Positions 9,404 to 18,201 of a DNA stretch of 64,000 bases are shown piece by piece. Positions within the stretch are counted from its first letter, which is position 1, and each line of letters opens with the position of its first letter. The position numbers and the translations under genes are program-made. The DNA is from Flavobacterium celericrescens (GTDB lineage: Bacteria; Bacteroidota; Bacteroidia; Flavobacteriales; Flavobacteriaceae): contig NZ_JAAJBV010000001.1 of NCBI RefSeq assembly GCF_011392075.1, positions 434,001 through 498,000 on the forward strand, written 5' to 3'. Below the pieces are notes generated by a model. It worked only from the letters and a program-made list of their open reading frames with translations, did no database searches and was not told the origin of the DNA.

Positions 9404-10156
9404 ATGTTACAGATAAAAAACTTACACGCTTCGGTAGAAGACAAAGACATATTAAAAGGAATCAACCTTGAAATTAAAGCAGGAGAAGTGCATGCGATTA
9501 TGGGACCTAATGGTGCCGGAAAATCAACATTATCTTCTATCATTGCCGGAAACGAAAATTACGAAGTAACTGAAGGCGAAATCTTTTTAGACGGAGAAGA
9601 AATTTCAGAATTAGCTCCAGAAGAGAGAGCGCACAAAGGCGTTTTCTTATCGTTTCAATATCCAGTAGAAATTCCAGGGGTTTCGGTGACTAATTTCATC
9701 AAAACAGCTATCAACGAAAGTAGAAAAGCTAACGGAAAAGAGGAAATGCCAGCGAATGAAATGTTGAAATTAATCCGTGAAAAATCGGAATTATTAGAAA
9801 TGGACAGAAAATTCTTGTCACGTTCTTTAAACGAAGGTTTTTCAGGTGGTGAAAAGAAACGTAATGAAATCTTCCAAATGGCAATGTTAGAACCTAAAAT
9901 CGCTATTTTGGACGAAACCGATTCAGGTTTAGATATCGATGCGTTACGAATTGTAGCTAACGGAGTAAACAAATTGAAAAACGAAAACAACGCGGTATTA
10001 GTAATTACGCACTACCAACGTTTGTTAGACTATATCGTTCCAGATTTCGTTCACGTTTTAATGGACGGAAAAATCGTAAAAACGGGTGGAGCTGATTTAG
10101 CTTTAGAATTAGAAGAAAAAGGATACGACTGGATTAAACAAGAACAAGAAGCATAA
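9404..10156 (+). CDS. sufC: Fe-S cluster assembly ATPase SufC
   Basis: A 250-residue ABC-type ATPase that drives conformational change in SufBC2D during cluster assembly. Walker [10 protein letters not shown] is at residues 34-42, the ABC signature FSGGEKKR at about 146-153, and Walker B with the SufC-specific [11 protein letters not shown] at about 167-177. It has no membrane segments, as expected for this soluble ABC protein. It begins 36 bp after sufB and ends one base before sufD, which fits a single transcript. Confidence 0.97.
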   Translation: MLQIKNLHASVEDKDILKGINLEIKAGEVHAIMGPNGAGKSTLSSIIAGNENYEVTEGEIFLDGEEISELAPEERAHKGVFLSFQYPVEIPGVSVTNFIKTAINESRKANGKEEMPANEMLKLIREKSELLEMDRKFLSRSLNEGFSGGEKKRNEIFQMAMLEPKIAILDETDSGLDIDALRIVANGVNKLKNENNAVLVITHYQRLLDYIVPDFVHVLMDGKIVKTGGADLALELEEKGYDWIKQEQEA

Positions 10157-10157
10157 T

Positions 10158-11474
10158 ATGGAGTTGAAAGATAAAATGTTGGCTTCCTTCATGGCCTTTG
10201 AAGAAAAAATCAAAGACAATGAAGATTTGCACGAAGTTCGAAATCACGCCATTAAAAATTTCGAAAACAAAGGTTTCCCTTCAAAAAAAGAGGAAGCTTG
10301 GAAATACACGTCGTTAAATACCATTTTAAAAAATGATTTTTCGGTTTTTCCGAAGAAAGAAAATTCGATTGAATTTAAAGATGTAAAAAAGTATTTCTTA
10401 CACGAAATTGATACTTATAAAGTAGTTTTCATTGACGGAATTTTCAGTTCGTTTTTGTCGTCTACTACGCATGATGGTTTAGATGTTTGTTTGATGTCTT
10501 CTGCATTGACCAAACCAAAATATAAAATGGTAATTGATACCTATTTCAATCAAATTGCGAGTAAAGAAGAGAGTTTGACTTCTCTAAATACCGCTTTTTC
10601 ATTGGAAGGTGCTTATATCAATATTCCAAAAAGCAAAGTGGTTGAAAAACCTATCGAAATCATCTATTTCTCAACCGGAAATGAAGCAGCTTTGATGGTA
10701 CAACCTCGAAACTTAATCATCGTTGGAGAAAACGCTCACGTGCAAATCGTAGAACGTCATCAAAGTTTGAATTCTAATCCAGTTTTAACGAATTCGGTTA
10801 CCGAAATTTTCGCTCAAAAACGCGCAATTGTAGATTACTACAAAGTACAAAACGATGTGCAAACTGCGAATTTGATTGACAATACGTACATCGCGCAAAA
10901 GCAAGAGAGTAGAGTAGCAGTGCATACTTTTTCGTTTGGTGGAAACATCACGAGAAACAATTTGAATTTCTATCACCAAGGCGAACGAATCGATTCTACT
11001 TTGAAAGGAATTACCATTATTGGCGACAAACAACACGTTGATCATTATACTTTGGTACAACACGCAACACCAAATTGCGAAAGCCACCAAAACTATAAAA
11101 CGATTTTGCATGACAATTCAACCGGAGTTTTCAATGGAAAAATCTTCGTAGAAAAAGAAGCGCAAAAAACCGATGCGTTCCAACAAAACAACAACATTTT
11201 AATTGGCGATAAAGCTACTATCAACGCAAAACCACAATTGGAAATTTTTGCCGATGATGTAAAATGTTCACATGGTTGTACGATTGGACAATTAGACGAA
11301 AGCGCGATGTTCTACATGCAACAACGTGGAATTCCCAAGAAAGAAGCGAAAGCTTTATTGATGTATGCGTTTACAAGTGAAGTAACCAACAGTATCAAAA
11401 TACCTGAATTAAAAGCTAAAATCGGTAGAATTATTGCCGATAAATTAGGAGTTAATATGGGATTTGATTTGTAG
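10158..11474 (+). CDS. sufD: Fe-S cluster assembly protein SufD
   Basis: A 438-residue paralogue of SufB and partner in the SufBC2D scaffold; SufD is linked to iron entry. The N-terminal helical part contains the KGFPSKKEEAWKYTS motif seen in SufD proteins, and the C-terminal half carries the beta-helix with DDVKCSHGCTIGQLDE and the QQRGIPKKEAKALL ending. It begins one base after the sufC stop and is followed by a strong terminator, so the sufA-B-C-D transcript probably ends here. Confidence 0.95.
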   Translation: MELKDKMLASFMAFEEKIKDNEDLHEVRNHAIKNFENKGFPSKKEEAWKYTSLNTILKNDFSVFPKKENSIEFKDVKKYFLHEIDTYKVVFIDGIFSSFLSSTTHDGLDVCLMSSALTKPKYKMVIDTYFNQIASKEESLTSLNTAFSLEGAYINIPKSKVVEKPIEIIYFSTGNEAALMVQPRNLIIVGENAHVQIVERHQSLNSNPVLTNSVTEIFAQKRAIVDYYKVQNDVQTANLIDNTYIAQKQESRVAVHTFSFGGNITRNNLNFYHQGERIDSTLKGITIIGDKQHVDHYTLVQHATPNCESHQNYKTILHDNSTGVFNGKIFVEKEAQKTDAFQQNNNILIGDKATINAKPQLEIFADDVKCSHGCTIGQLDESAMFYMQQRGIPKKEAKALLMYAFTSEVTNSIKIPELKAKIGRIIADKLGVNMGFDL

Positions 11475-11495
11475 TTATTTCTTTTTAGATAATAG

Positions 11496-11520
11496 AAACC
11501 GCCTAAAAGGCGGTTTTTTT
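11496..11520 (+). terminator. Terminator after sufD
   Basis: AACCGCCT, loop AAA, AGGCGGTT followed by a run of T: a compact GC-rich intrinsic terminator 22 bp after the sufD stop. Confidence 0.9.
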
Positions 11521-11574
11521 GTTTAAATCCCAACCTTTTTATGTAAATTGAACTCTTATAAAGAAACATCTTTT

Positions 11575-12735
11575 ATGAAATGTAAAATAGTTTTAATTCT
11601 TCTTATGTTTATGAATCTTTTTTTTGCTCAAACAGCAATTAAACAAGATTCTGTTTTCGCAAAAAAGATCGAAATTTTCAATACTAATTATAAAGAATTT
11701 GAAGTGGTTGGAAATATTGTTTATGCTGTAACAAAAGGAGATAGTTTGGTTAGGTTTAATTTAGAGACAAAGAAGAAGAGAATATTGTCAAAATCAGCCG
11801 TTTCTTTAGTTAAAAACGCCAATAGTGAGATTCTATTTATTGATAAAAAAGGAAATGTTTGTAAACAAATAAAAGCAAACAAATTTGAAGTAATTAATTC
11901 TTTAAAAGCAAATTTGTTTTATAAAATTTTAGTTGATAATCATGACGAAGTTGTTGTGTTTTCTGACAAAGCTATTCATTACAAGAAATCTGAATATATT
12001 CCAATTTTTGATTCTCCTTTTTATCGAAAGGCGGGAAGAAGGAAAAGAAGTGATTTTTTAATACCAGCAGATTTTTTGTTTTTAGATAAAAATAATTATT
12101 TGTGGTTTGCTTATGATGCTGGTGAGTGGGGAGGAGATGTTTGTTTTTTTGATTTGCAGAATGAAAAATTTATATATGATATTTACGATAATAATGGATC
12201 TGAGTTTCCGTATAATTTTTTTATTGGATCTGGAATTAAAGGAATTACATCTGTTTCTGAAACCATCTATGTGACTTCAAGTAAAATGCATTTTTATCTT
12301 TCAGGGGATATTTCGAAAATTAAAAAAGTTGCGGGTAATTATCAAATTTGTGACAACAATAGCTTTTTGACAAGGACATCTGTAGATACTTTAAGAAATT
12401 GGTATAAAAATGATACAGAGGAAAAATTAAAAGAAAGGCAAAAATCTTTTATTGAAGAATATTTGGGACCTATTCAATTTAATCCTTTCAATAATTCTGT
12501 TTATTATTACAGTAATTTTGGTTTTTTTAAACTTGAAGAGTTTGATGATTGCATTTTTTTAAAAAAGTTTTTGTTTAAACCATGGATTTATTGGTCTGAT
12601 GGCCTTTCAGATGCGGTAGGCTACCAAATGAATGTCACCAAATTCGAGTTTATTTCCGAAAATGAACTTGTCTTTCTAACCACAAACAATGGAATTGGCT
12701 ACTATAATGGAACAGAAGTTAAATATTTTCAATAG
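11575..12735 (+). CDS. Secreted hypothetical protein, possibly beta-propeller
   Basis: I do not recognise this family. The start at 11575 gives 386 residues with a clear signal peptide (MKCKIVLILLMFMNLFFAQ); an in-frame TTG nine codons upstream is less likely. The mature part is rich in Phe, Tyr, Lys and Asn, with repeated short strands such as YEVVGNIVYAV-like, NNYLWFAYDAG, ETIYVTSSKMHFY and NELVFLTTNNGIGYYNG. This is reminiscent of the sensor-type beta-propellers of Bacteroidetes, but the repeats are too weak to be sure. It sits between the sufD terminator and sufS and probably has nothing to do with iron-sulfur assembly. Codon use looks more AT-rich than in the suf genes. Confidence 0.75.
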   Translation: MKCKIVLILLMFMNLFFAQTAIKQDSVFAKKIEIFNTNYKEFEVVGNIVYAVTKGDSLVRFNLETKKKRILSKSAVSLVKNANSEILFIDKKGNVCKQIKANKFEVINSLKANLFYKILVDNHDEVVVFSDKAIHYKKSEYIPIFDSPFYRKAGRRKRSDFLIPADFLFLDKNNYLWFAYDAGEWGGDVCFFDLQNEKFIYDIYDNNGSEFPYNFFIGSGIKGITSVSETIYVTSSKMHFYLSGDISKIKKVAGNYQICDNNSFLTRTSVDTLRNWYKNDTEEKLKERQKSFIEEYLGPIQFNPFNNSVYYYSNFGFFKLEEFDDCIFLKKFLFKPWIYWSDGLSDAVGYQMNVTKFEFISENELVFLTTNNGIGYYNGTEVKYFQ

Positions 12736-12776
12736 ATTTTAACCTTTATTTATTCCAATTATAAACAATCAAGTTG

Positions 12777-12784
12777 TAAATTTG
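12777..12784 (+). promoter_or_regulatory. Putative -7 motif of the sufS promoter
   Basis: TAAATTTG matches TAnnTTTG and lies only 12 bp ahead of the first ATG of sufS, so the leader would be very short. No clear TTG was found at the -33 position. Confidence 0.5.
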
Positions 12785-12796
12785 TACTCAAATTGT

Positions 12797-14017
12797 ATGA
12801 AAATGTTTGATGTTCAAAAAGTAAGAGCTGATTTTCCCATTTTATCGCAAAAAGTAAATGGCAAACCCTTAGTGTATTTTGATAACGGAGCTACTTCGCA
12901 AAAGCCACAAGTGGTTATCGATGCTATTTCCAAATATTACAGCGAAATCAACGCGAATATTCACCGTGGTGTACATACGTTGAGTCAATTAGCTACTGAT
13001 GCGTATGAAGTGTCGCGAAATACGATTCAAAATCACTTAAATGCAAAGCACAATCACGAAATCATTTTTACTTCGGGAACTACTTTCGGAATTAACTTGG
13101 TGGCGAATGGTTTTGCAAGTTTTTTAAATGCAGGCGATGAGGTGATGGTTTCGGCATTGGAACACCACAGTAATATTGTGCCTTGGCAATTTTTGTGTGA
13201 AAGAACAGGAGCAAAGTTGGTCGTAATTCCAATGAATGAAAAAGGAGAATTAATCCTTTCAGAATTCGACAACTTACTTTCCGACAAGACGAAAATCGTA
13301 ACCGTAAATCACATTTCAAATGCCTTAGGGACGGTTAACCCAATTGAATACATCATCAAAAAAGCACATGGAGTAGGGGCAGCTGTTTTAATCGACGGAG
13401 CACAAGCAACACCGCATTTACGTCCAGATGTACAAGCATTGGATTGTGATTTTTATGTGTTTTCAGGACATAAAGTGTGTGGACCAACAGGTGTTGGAAT
13501 TTTATATGGAAAAGAAGAATGGTTACGCAAATTGCCACCCTATCAAGGCGGAGGCGAAATGATTGCTGAGGTTACATTCGAAAAAACAACTTACGCGGAT
13601 TTACCACATAAATTTGAAGCGGGAACACCCAACATCGAAGGTGGAATTGTTTTAGGAACTGCTATTGATTATATGAATTCGATTAGCTTTGATAAGATTG
13701 CAGCTTACGAACAAGAATTATTAGATTACGGAACCAAAAGATTACAAGAAATAGCAGGGTTAACGATTTACGGAACGAGTGAAAACAAAGCTTCGGTTAT
13801 TTCGTTTAACATAGAAGGAATTCATCCGTATGACATTGGCACAATTATCGATAAGTTAGGTATAGCGGTTAGAACCGGTCATCATTGCGCCCAACCTATT
13901 ATGAATTTTTTCAATATTCCAGGAACGATAAGAGCGAGTTTTGCTTTTTACAATACCAAGGAAGAAATTGATATCTTTGTAGAAGCGGTTAAAAAAGCGC
14001 AAATGATGTTATCTTAA
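12797..14017 (+). CDS. sufS: Cysteine desulfurase SufS
   Basis: A 406-residue class V PLP-dependent enzyme that takes sulfur from L-cysteine as a persulfide for iron-sulfur assembly. The PLP lysine is in SGHKVCGP (about K226) and the catalytic cysteine in RTGHHCAQP (about C364). The DNGATSQKP, NIHRGVHTLS and LEHHSNIVPWQ motifs are typical of SufS/CsdA. Starts at 12797 (MKMFDVQ) or 12803 (MFDVQ) are both possible; relatives usually start close to the latter. It leads a second suf block with a lipoprotein gene, sufE and sufT. Confidence 0.95.
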   Translation: MKMFDVQKVRADFPILSQKVNGKPLVYFDNGATSQKPQVVIDAISKYYSEINANIHRGVHTLSQLATDAYEVSRNTIQNHLNAKHNHEIIFTSGTTFGINLVANGFASFLNAGDEVMVSALEHHSNIVPWQFLCERTGAKLVVIPMNEKGELILSEFDNLLSDKTKIVTVNHISNALGTVNPIEYIIKKAHGVGAAVLIDGAQATPHLRPDVQALDCDFYVFSGHKVCGPTGVGILYGKEEWLRKLPPYQGGGEMIAEVTFEKTTYADLPHKFEAGTPNIEGGIVLGTAIDYMNSISFDKIAAYEQELLDYGTKRLQEIAGLTIYGTSENKASVISFNIEGIHPYDIGTIIDKLGIAVRTGHHCAQPIMNFFNIPGTIRASFAFYNTKEEIDIFVEAVKKAQMMLS

Positions 14018-14027
14018 AAATTATCAG

Positions 14028-14522
14028 ATGAAAATAATTACATTTTTAGCAACTTTGATCATCACAATTACCGGGTGTAATTGTCAAAAAAGCGCTATTC
14101 ATTCTAACGGATTAGCTGAAGAAGGATATTCAAACAACAATCAATCTGAAGTGGTGATGCAAAACAATATACCTGTAATAAAGTATGAAGCTATGGCTCG
14201 TAATATTTCGCTCAACATAAAAGTTGAAAATCAAATATTGTATGTTTCACGTGTGCGCGATTTTAAAGATTATGAAGAAAAAACAAAAATTTCAGACGCT
14301 GATTGGCAAGAAATTTCAACATTAGCAAAAGCAGTTGATTTGTCTAAAGTGAAAGATATGAAATGGCCAACAGAGAAAAGATTTTACGATGGAGCTCCTC
14401 ATGCCAATATCACTTTTATTTCAGAGGGTGTTGAATATCCGGCTAATGGTTTTGATCATGAATTTCCACCAGTGGAAATAGAAAAATTGGTAAATAAAAT
14501 TGTGAAATTGACCGAAAAATAA
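14028..14522 (+). CDS. Hypothetical lipoprotein between sufS and sufE
   Basis: A 164-residue protein with a lipoprotein signal: hydrophobic IITFLATLIITITGC, lipobox Cys at residue 17. No known domain is apparent. The mature part is charged and soluble-looking, with YDGAPHANITFISEGVEYPANGFDHEFPP, split by me here as a run that ends in a conserved-looking DHEFPP. It starts 10 bp after sufS and ends one base before sufE starts, so it must be transcribed with them. Being exported, it is unlikely to take part directly in cytoplasmic cluster assembly; a role in protecting against or sensing metal is only a guess. Confidence 0.75.
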   Translation: MKIITFLATLIITITGCNCQKSAIHSNGLAEEGYSNNNQSEVVMQNNIPVIKYEAMARNISLNIKVENQILYVSRVRDFKDYEEKTKISDADWQEISTLAKAVDLSKVKDMKWPTEKRFYDGAPHANITFISEGVEYPANGFDHEFPPVEIEKLVNKIVKLTEK

Positions 14523-14523
14523 A

Positions 14524-14943
14524 ATGACAATTAAAGAAATACAAAATGAAATTGTAGATGAGTTTTCAATGTTTGACGACTGGATGCAACGCTACGAATA
14601 CATCATCGAATTAGGAAAAACACTTCCGTTAATTGACGAACAATACAAAGTAGACGAAAATATCATCAAAGGTTGCCAATCAAAAGTTTGGGTTCATGGC
14701 GAAGAACAAGACGGAAAAATAGTGTTCACTGCTGATAGTGATGCGATTTTAACCAAAGGAATTATCGCAATTTTAATTCGTACGTTTTCTAATCAATCGC
14801 CAAAAGACATATTAGATGCTAATACTGATTTTATTGACGAAATAGGATTAAAAGAACATTTATCACCAACCCGAGCAAACGGTTTAGTTTCGATGATAAA
14901 ACAAATCAAAATGTATGCCTTGGCATTTCAATCGAAGCAATAA
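14524..14943 (+). CDS. sufE: Sulfur acceptor SufE
   Basis: A 139-residue SufE-family protein that accepts persulfide sulfur from SufS and passes it to SufB. The active cysteine is C51 in IIKGCQSKVWV, and the N-terminal DEFSMFDDWMQRYEYIIELG helix is typical. Its length matches E. coli SufE (138). It starts one base after the upstream lipoprotein gene. A repeat-bearing gap of 63 bp separates it from sufT. Confidence 0.95.
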   Translation: MTIKEIQNEIVDEFSMFDDWMQRYEYIIELGKTLPLIDEQYKVDENIIKGCQSKVWVHGEEQDGKIVFTADSDAILTKGIIAILIRTFSNQSPKDILDANTDFIDEIGLKEHLSPTRANGLVSMIKQIKMYALAFQSKQ

Positions 14944-14967
14944 TTAAATATACAAGTTTTCGGATTT

Positions 14968-14998
14968 ACTGAACACTTTTTACTGAACACTGAATACT
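14968..14998. repeat. Intergenic CTGAACACT repeat
   Basis: ACTGAACACT occurs twice, then a variant TGAATACT, in the gap between sufE and sufT. The same words recur at 15334-15399 and, in inverted form, at 39823-39834. Confidence 0.7.
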
Positions 14999-15006
14999 AA
15001 AATAAA

Positions 15007-15330
15007 ATGGAAGAATTTAACGATACAATCAACTTAGGCGAAAATGTAGTCAAAGTTTTAAAAGGAATTTACGACCCAGAAATTCCAGTAGATATTTACG
15101 AATTAGGATTAATCTATGACGTGATGATTAATGAGGACAATGATGTAAAAATCTTAATGACCTTAACATCACCAAACTGCCCAGTAGCCGAAACGTTACC
15201 TCAAGAAGTAGAGGAAAAAGTAAAATCTATCGATGAAGTAAAATCTTGTGAAGTCGAAATTACTTTCGACCCACCTTGGAGCAAAGATTTAATGAGCGAA
15301 GAAGCAAAATTAGAATTAGGAATGCTTTAA
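15007..15330 (+). CDS. sufT: SUF-associated protein SufT (MIP18/DUF59 family)
   Basis: A 107-residue MIP18-family protein. The conserved VLKGIYDPEIPVDIYELGLI segment and the TSPNCP motif (C58) are present. SufT-type proteins help maturation of iron-sulfur proteins under high demand and are usually encoded with sufS/sufE, as here. It lies 63 bp after sufE, with repeats on both sides of the gene, and precedes a DUF2480 gene. Confidence 0.9.
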   Translation: MEEFNDTINLGENVVKVLKGIYDPEIPVDIYELGLIYDVMINEDNDVKILMTLTSPNCPVAETLPQEVEEKVKSIDEVKSCEVEITFDPPWSKDLMSEEAKLELGML

Positions 15331-15333
15331 ATA

Positions 15334-15399
15334 AGTAAGCAGTGTTCAGTTAATAGTTAGCAGTTTTACTGAACACTAATTCCTGAACACTGAACACTA
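15334..15399. repeat. Intergenic inverted AGTGTTCAGT/ACTGAACACT repeat
   Basis: The left part holds CAGTGTTCAGTTAATAGTT and the right part three copies of CTGAACACT, so the arms are inverted. It begins 4 bp after the sufT stop and ends just before the DUF2480 start. Confidence 0.75.
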
Positions 15400-15403
15400 G
15401 AAT

Positions 15404-15904
15404 ATGGACGAAATAGTAAATAAAGTAGCGCAAAGTTCTTTGATGGTATTCGATTTAGAAGATTACTATCCAGACGAGTATGTGGTAGATTTAGATATTT
15501 CGCAATGGTTGTTGGAAGGATTTATCTTAAAAGAATCTGAATTCAGAACACAATTAAAAGCCACCGATTGGTCTAAATATGAAGATAAATACGTAGCATT
15601 ATATTGTGCTACAGATGCTATTTTACCTGCTTGGGCTTTTGCATTGGTCTCTGTTCATTTAGCGCCTCATGCTTTAAAAGTTATTCAGGGCAATAAAGAA
15701 TTAGCAGTTATTGAATGGTATCAAGATGTTCTAAATAAATTAGATTATACAGATTATTTTCAAAAACCGGTAATTCTAAAAGGCTGTTCTAAAAAATCAG
15801 TTCCTAATCAGGTGTATACTCTGGCCATTCAAAAATTAATTAAAGTAGCAAAAAGCGTTATGTTTGGAGAGGCTTGTTCAGCTGTTCCGCTCTATAAAAA
15901 ATAA
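15404..15904 (+). CDS. DUF2480 family protein
   Basis: A 166-residue protein with the DUF2480 pattern (EIVNKVAQSSLMVFDLEDYY, WALVSVHLAPHA-like segment written here as FALVSVHLAPHA, and the C-terminal KLIKVAKSVMFGEACSAVPL). The family is widespread in Bacteroidetes and is regularly found at the end of the suf cluster. Its function is not known; the conserved cysteines near the end (GCSKKSVP and GEACSAVP) would suit a metal or cluster-related job, which is inference. There is no signal peptide. Confidence 0.85.
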   Translation: MDEIVNKVAQSSLMVFDLEDYYPDEYVVDLDISQWLLEGFILKESEFRTQLKATDWSKYEDKYVALYCATDAILPAWAFALVSVHLAPHALKVIQGNKELAVIEWYQDVLNKLDYTDYFQKPVILKGCSKKSVPNQVYTLAIQKLIKVAKSVMFGEACSAVPLYKK

Positions 15905-15939
15905 TTTATATCGTTTATACTTTCATTTTATCTTTAAAA

Positions 15940-15970
15940 TTTGGTGCTTTTAAGTAAATAACTACTTTTG
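15940..15970 (+). promoter_or_regulatory. Promoter of the DUF3078 gene
   Basis: TTTG (15940-15943), 19 nt, TACTTTTG (15963-15970): close to the flavobacterial consensus, 27 bp ahead of the start at 15998. Confidence 0.75.
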
Positions 15971-15997
15971 CTCCTTCAAATTTTAAAATATAGATAA

Positions 15998-16840
15998 ATG
16001 AGAAAATTTTTAATCCCTCTATTATTAATCGTTTCAAGTCTTTTTGCACAAGAAACAGCTACAGATTCAACAAAACATTGGACTAGAAAAGGAGTTTTTA
16101 CTTTTTTAACAAATCAATCTTCTTTTAGTAATTGGCAAGCAGGTGGTCAAAACAATTTTGCTGGTAATGTTGGTGTAAATTACGATTTCAATTATAAAAA
16201 TGGTGATTGGAATTGGGATAATAAAATCATTGCATCATACGGTTTAACTAAAATCAAAGGCGCAGACACTCAAAAAACAGATGACAGACTGGAGTTTAAT
16301 TCACTTTTAGGAAAAAAAGCTTCTGGATATTGGTTTTATTCTGCTTTTTTCAACTTTAAAACACAGATGGATGCTGGTTTAGATCCTGCTACGCAAACGG
16401 TTAGAATTTCACATTTCTTTTCACCAGCTTATTTCCAATTTGGACCAGGTATGTTATGGAAAAAAAGTGACAATTTAAAAGTAAATATTGCTCCTGCAAC
16501 ATCAAAATTAATTATGGTTCACAAACATTTTACAGAGTTTGGTTCTTCTTTTGGTGTGGAACAAGGTGAAACTTCTAGATATGAATTAGGAGCTGCCGTA
16601 AATGGGTATTACAAATTCAAATTAATGGAAAATGTTTCGGTTGAAAACACTTTGAATTTCTATTCTAATTATTTAGAGGACCCACAAAATGTTGACATTG
16701 ATTACCAATTAAATATTGTAATGAAAATCAATAAATTTTTATCAACAAACTTTGCTTTTCAAACGATCTATGACGACAACGCGTTTAGAGGATTTCAAAC
16801 AAAACAAGTTATTGGCTTGGGGCTGAACTATGGTTTTTAA
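15998..16840 (+). CDS. DUF3078 domain outer-membrane protein
   Basis: A 280-residue exported protein with signal peptide MRKFLIPLLLIVSSLFAQ. The mature part begins TKHWTRKGVFTFLTNQSSFSNWQAGG, the usual DUF3078 opening, and continues as alternating beta strands ending in an aromatic residue (GLGLNYGF), as in outer-membrane beta-barrels. The function is unknown. It has its own promoter and shares a bidirectional terminator with the convergent hflX gene. Confidence 0.88.
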   Translation: MRKFLIPLLLIVSSLFAQETATDSTKHWTRKGVFTFLTNQSSFSNWQAGGQNNFAGNVGVNYDFNYKNGDWNWDNKIIASYGLTKIKGADTQKTDDRLEFNSLLGKKASGYWFYSAFFNFKTQMDAGLDPATQTVRISHFFSPAYFQFGPGMLWKKSDNLKVNIAPATSKLIMVHKHFTEFGSSFGVEQGETSRYELGAAVNGYYKFKLMENVSVENTLNFYSNYLEDPQNVDIDYQLNIVMKINKFLSTNFAFQTIYDDNAFRGFQTKQVIGLGLNYGF

Positions 16841-16862
16841 TTCATGATGATTTAAACAAAAC

Positions 16863-16888
16863 AAAAAGACCTCATTTGAGGTCTTTTT
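16863..16888. terminator. Bidirectional terminator between the DUF3078 gene and hflX
   Basis: AAAAAGACCTCA, loop TT, TGAGGTCTTTTT: a perfect 12-bp stem with A/T runs on both sides, 22 bp after the DUF3078 stop and just before the hflX stop. Confidence 0.88.
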
Positions 16889-18112
16889 TTATTCGTTTTC
16901 GACAGCGTCTTTATAATCTGGATATAAAAATTTGTTATAAGGAAATCTCGTAATATGAATTTCTCTAACCGCTTCATATACCTTTTCTCTAAATTCTTCA
17001 AAATTTTGTTTGTTAGTAGCAGATATGAAAAGTGTATTGTTTTCACCAAGTTTACTCATCCAAGTGCTTTTCCATTCTTCTAAAGTATAATGTTTTGTGG
17101 TTTTTTCAATACTTAAATCGTTTTCATCAAAATAAACTGATTTAAAAGCATCAATTTTATTGAAAACCATAATCGTTGGTTTATCTGCACTTTTGATGTC
17201 TTGCAAAATTTGATTTACAGAGGCAATATGATCTTCAAAATCAGGATGCGAAATATCTACCACATGGAGTAACAAATCGGCTTCTCTCACTTCATCTAAC
17301 GTGCTTTTAAACGACTCAACCAATTGTGTTGGAAGTTTTCTAATAAATCCAACTGTATCACTTAAAAGAAACGGTAAGTTCTTAATTACGGTTTTACGAA
17401 CCGTTGTGTCTAAGGTTGCAAATAACTTATTTTCTACAAATACATCACTTTTACCAACAGCATTCATCAAAGTAGATTTTCCAACATTGGTATAACCTAC
17501 TAAAGCAACACGGACCATAGCACCACGATTGCTTCGTTGTGTTGCCATTTGTTTGTCGATAACTTTGATTTTTTCTTTTAGTAAAGATATTCTATCACGT
17601 ACAATACGACGGTCGGTTTCAATTTCGGTTTCTCCAGGACCACGCATTCCAATTCCTCCTTTTTGACGTTCAAGGTGTGTCCACATTCCGGTTAAACGGG
17701 GTAATAAATATTGGCATTGTGCTAATTCTACTTGCGTTCTTGCATAAGAGGTTTCGGCGCGTTGTGCGAAAATATCTAGGATAAGATTGGTTCTGTCCAA
17801 AACTTTACAATCTAATTCTTTGGTGATGTTTTTGGATTGTGAAGGGGTTAATTCGTCGTCAAAGATTACAGTTTTGATATCGTTGTCTTTGATATAGTAT
17901 TTTATTTCTTCTAATTTCCCAGTCCCTACAAATGTTTTAGGATTCGGTTTATCCATTTTTTGGGAAAAACGTTTCACAACGGTTCCTCCTGCGGTATAGG
18001 TTAAAAACTCCAATTCGTCAAGATATTCGTTTAGTTTATCTTCACTTTGATTTTGAGTTACAATTCCTACTACGATTGATTTTTCAAAGTCAATAACTTC
18101 TTTCTCTAACAT
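16889..18112 (-). CDS. hflX: GTPase HflX
   Basis: A 407-residue GTPase that binds and splits stalled 50S-30S ribosomes under stress. The N-terminal HflX domain carries KTFVGTGKLEEI; the linker GGIGMRGPGETEIETDRR is diagnostic; the G domain starts with VALVGYTNVGKSTL near residue 205-215, then DTVGFIRKLP and FNKID. A TACCTTTG motif at 18131-18138 lies just upstream. The gene is convergent with the DUF3078 gene. Confidence 0.95.
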   Translation of the reverse strand: MLEKEVIDFEKSIVVGIVTQNQSEDKLNEYLDELEFLTYTAGGTVVKRFSQKMDKPNPKTFVGTGKLEEIKYYIKDNDIKTVIFDDELTPSQSKNITKELDCKVLDRTNLILDIFAQRAETSYARTQVELAQCQYLLPRLTGMWTHLERQKGGIGMRGPGETEIETDRRIVRDRISLLKEKIKVIDKQMATQRSNRGAMVRVALVGYTNVGKSTLMNAVGKSDVFVENKLFATLDTTVRKTVIKNLPFLLSDTVGFIRKLPTQLVESFKSTLDEVREADLLLHVVDISHPDFEDHIASVNQILQDIKSADKPTIMVFNKIDAFKSVYFDENDLSIEKTTKHYTLEEWKSTWMSKLGENNTLFISATNKQNFEEFREKVYEAVREIHITRFPYNKFLYPDYKDAVENE

Positions 18113-18130
18113 ATTCTTTCATTAAGAACA

Positions 18131-18138
18131 CAAAGGTA
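18131..18138 (-). promoter_or_regulatory. Putative -7 motif of the hflX promoter
   Basis: TACCTTTG on the minus strand, 18 bp upstream of the hflX start. No convincing -33 element seen. Confidence 0.5.
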
Positions 18139-18153
18139 CAAAATAGAACGCAT

Positions 18154-18182
18154 AAAAAAAGCGACTCAATCGAGCCGCTTTT
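18154..18182 (-). terminator. Terminator after the DUF5689 gene
   Basis: GCGGCTC / GAGTCGC stem (one G-T pair) with a 4-nt loop and flanking A/T runs, 20 bp after the stop of the DUF5689 lipoprotein gene. It closes the TonB receptor operon. Confidence 0.8.
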
Positions 18183-18201
18183 GAATGTATAAGAATTGTA
18201 A

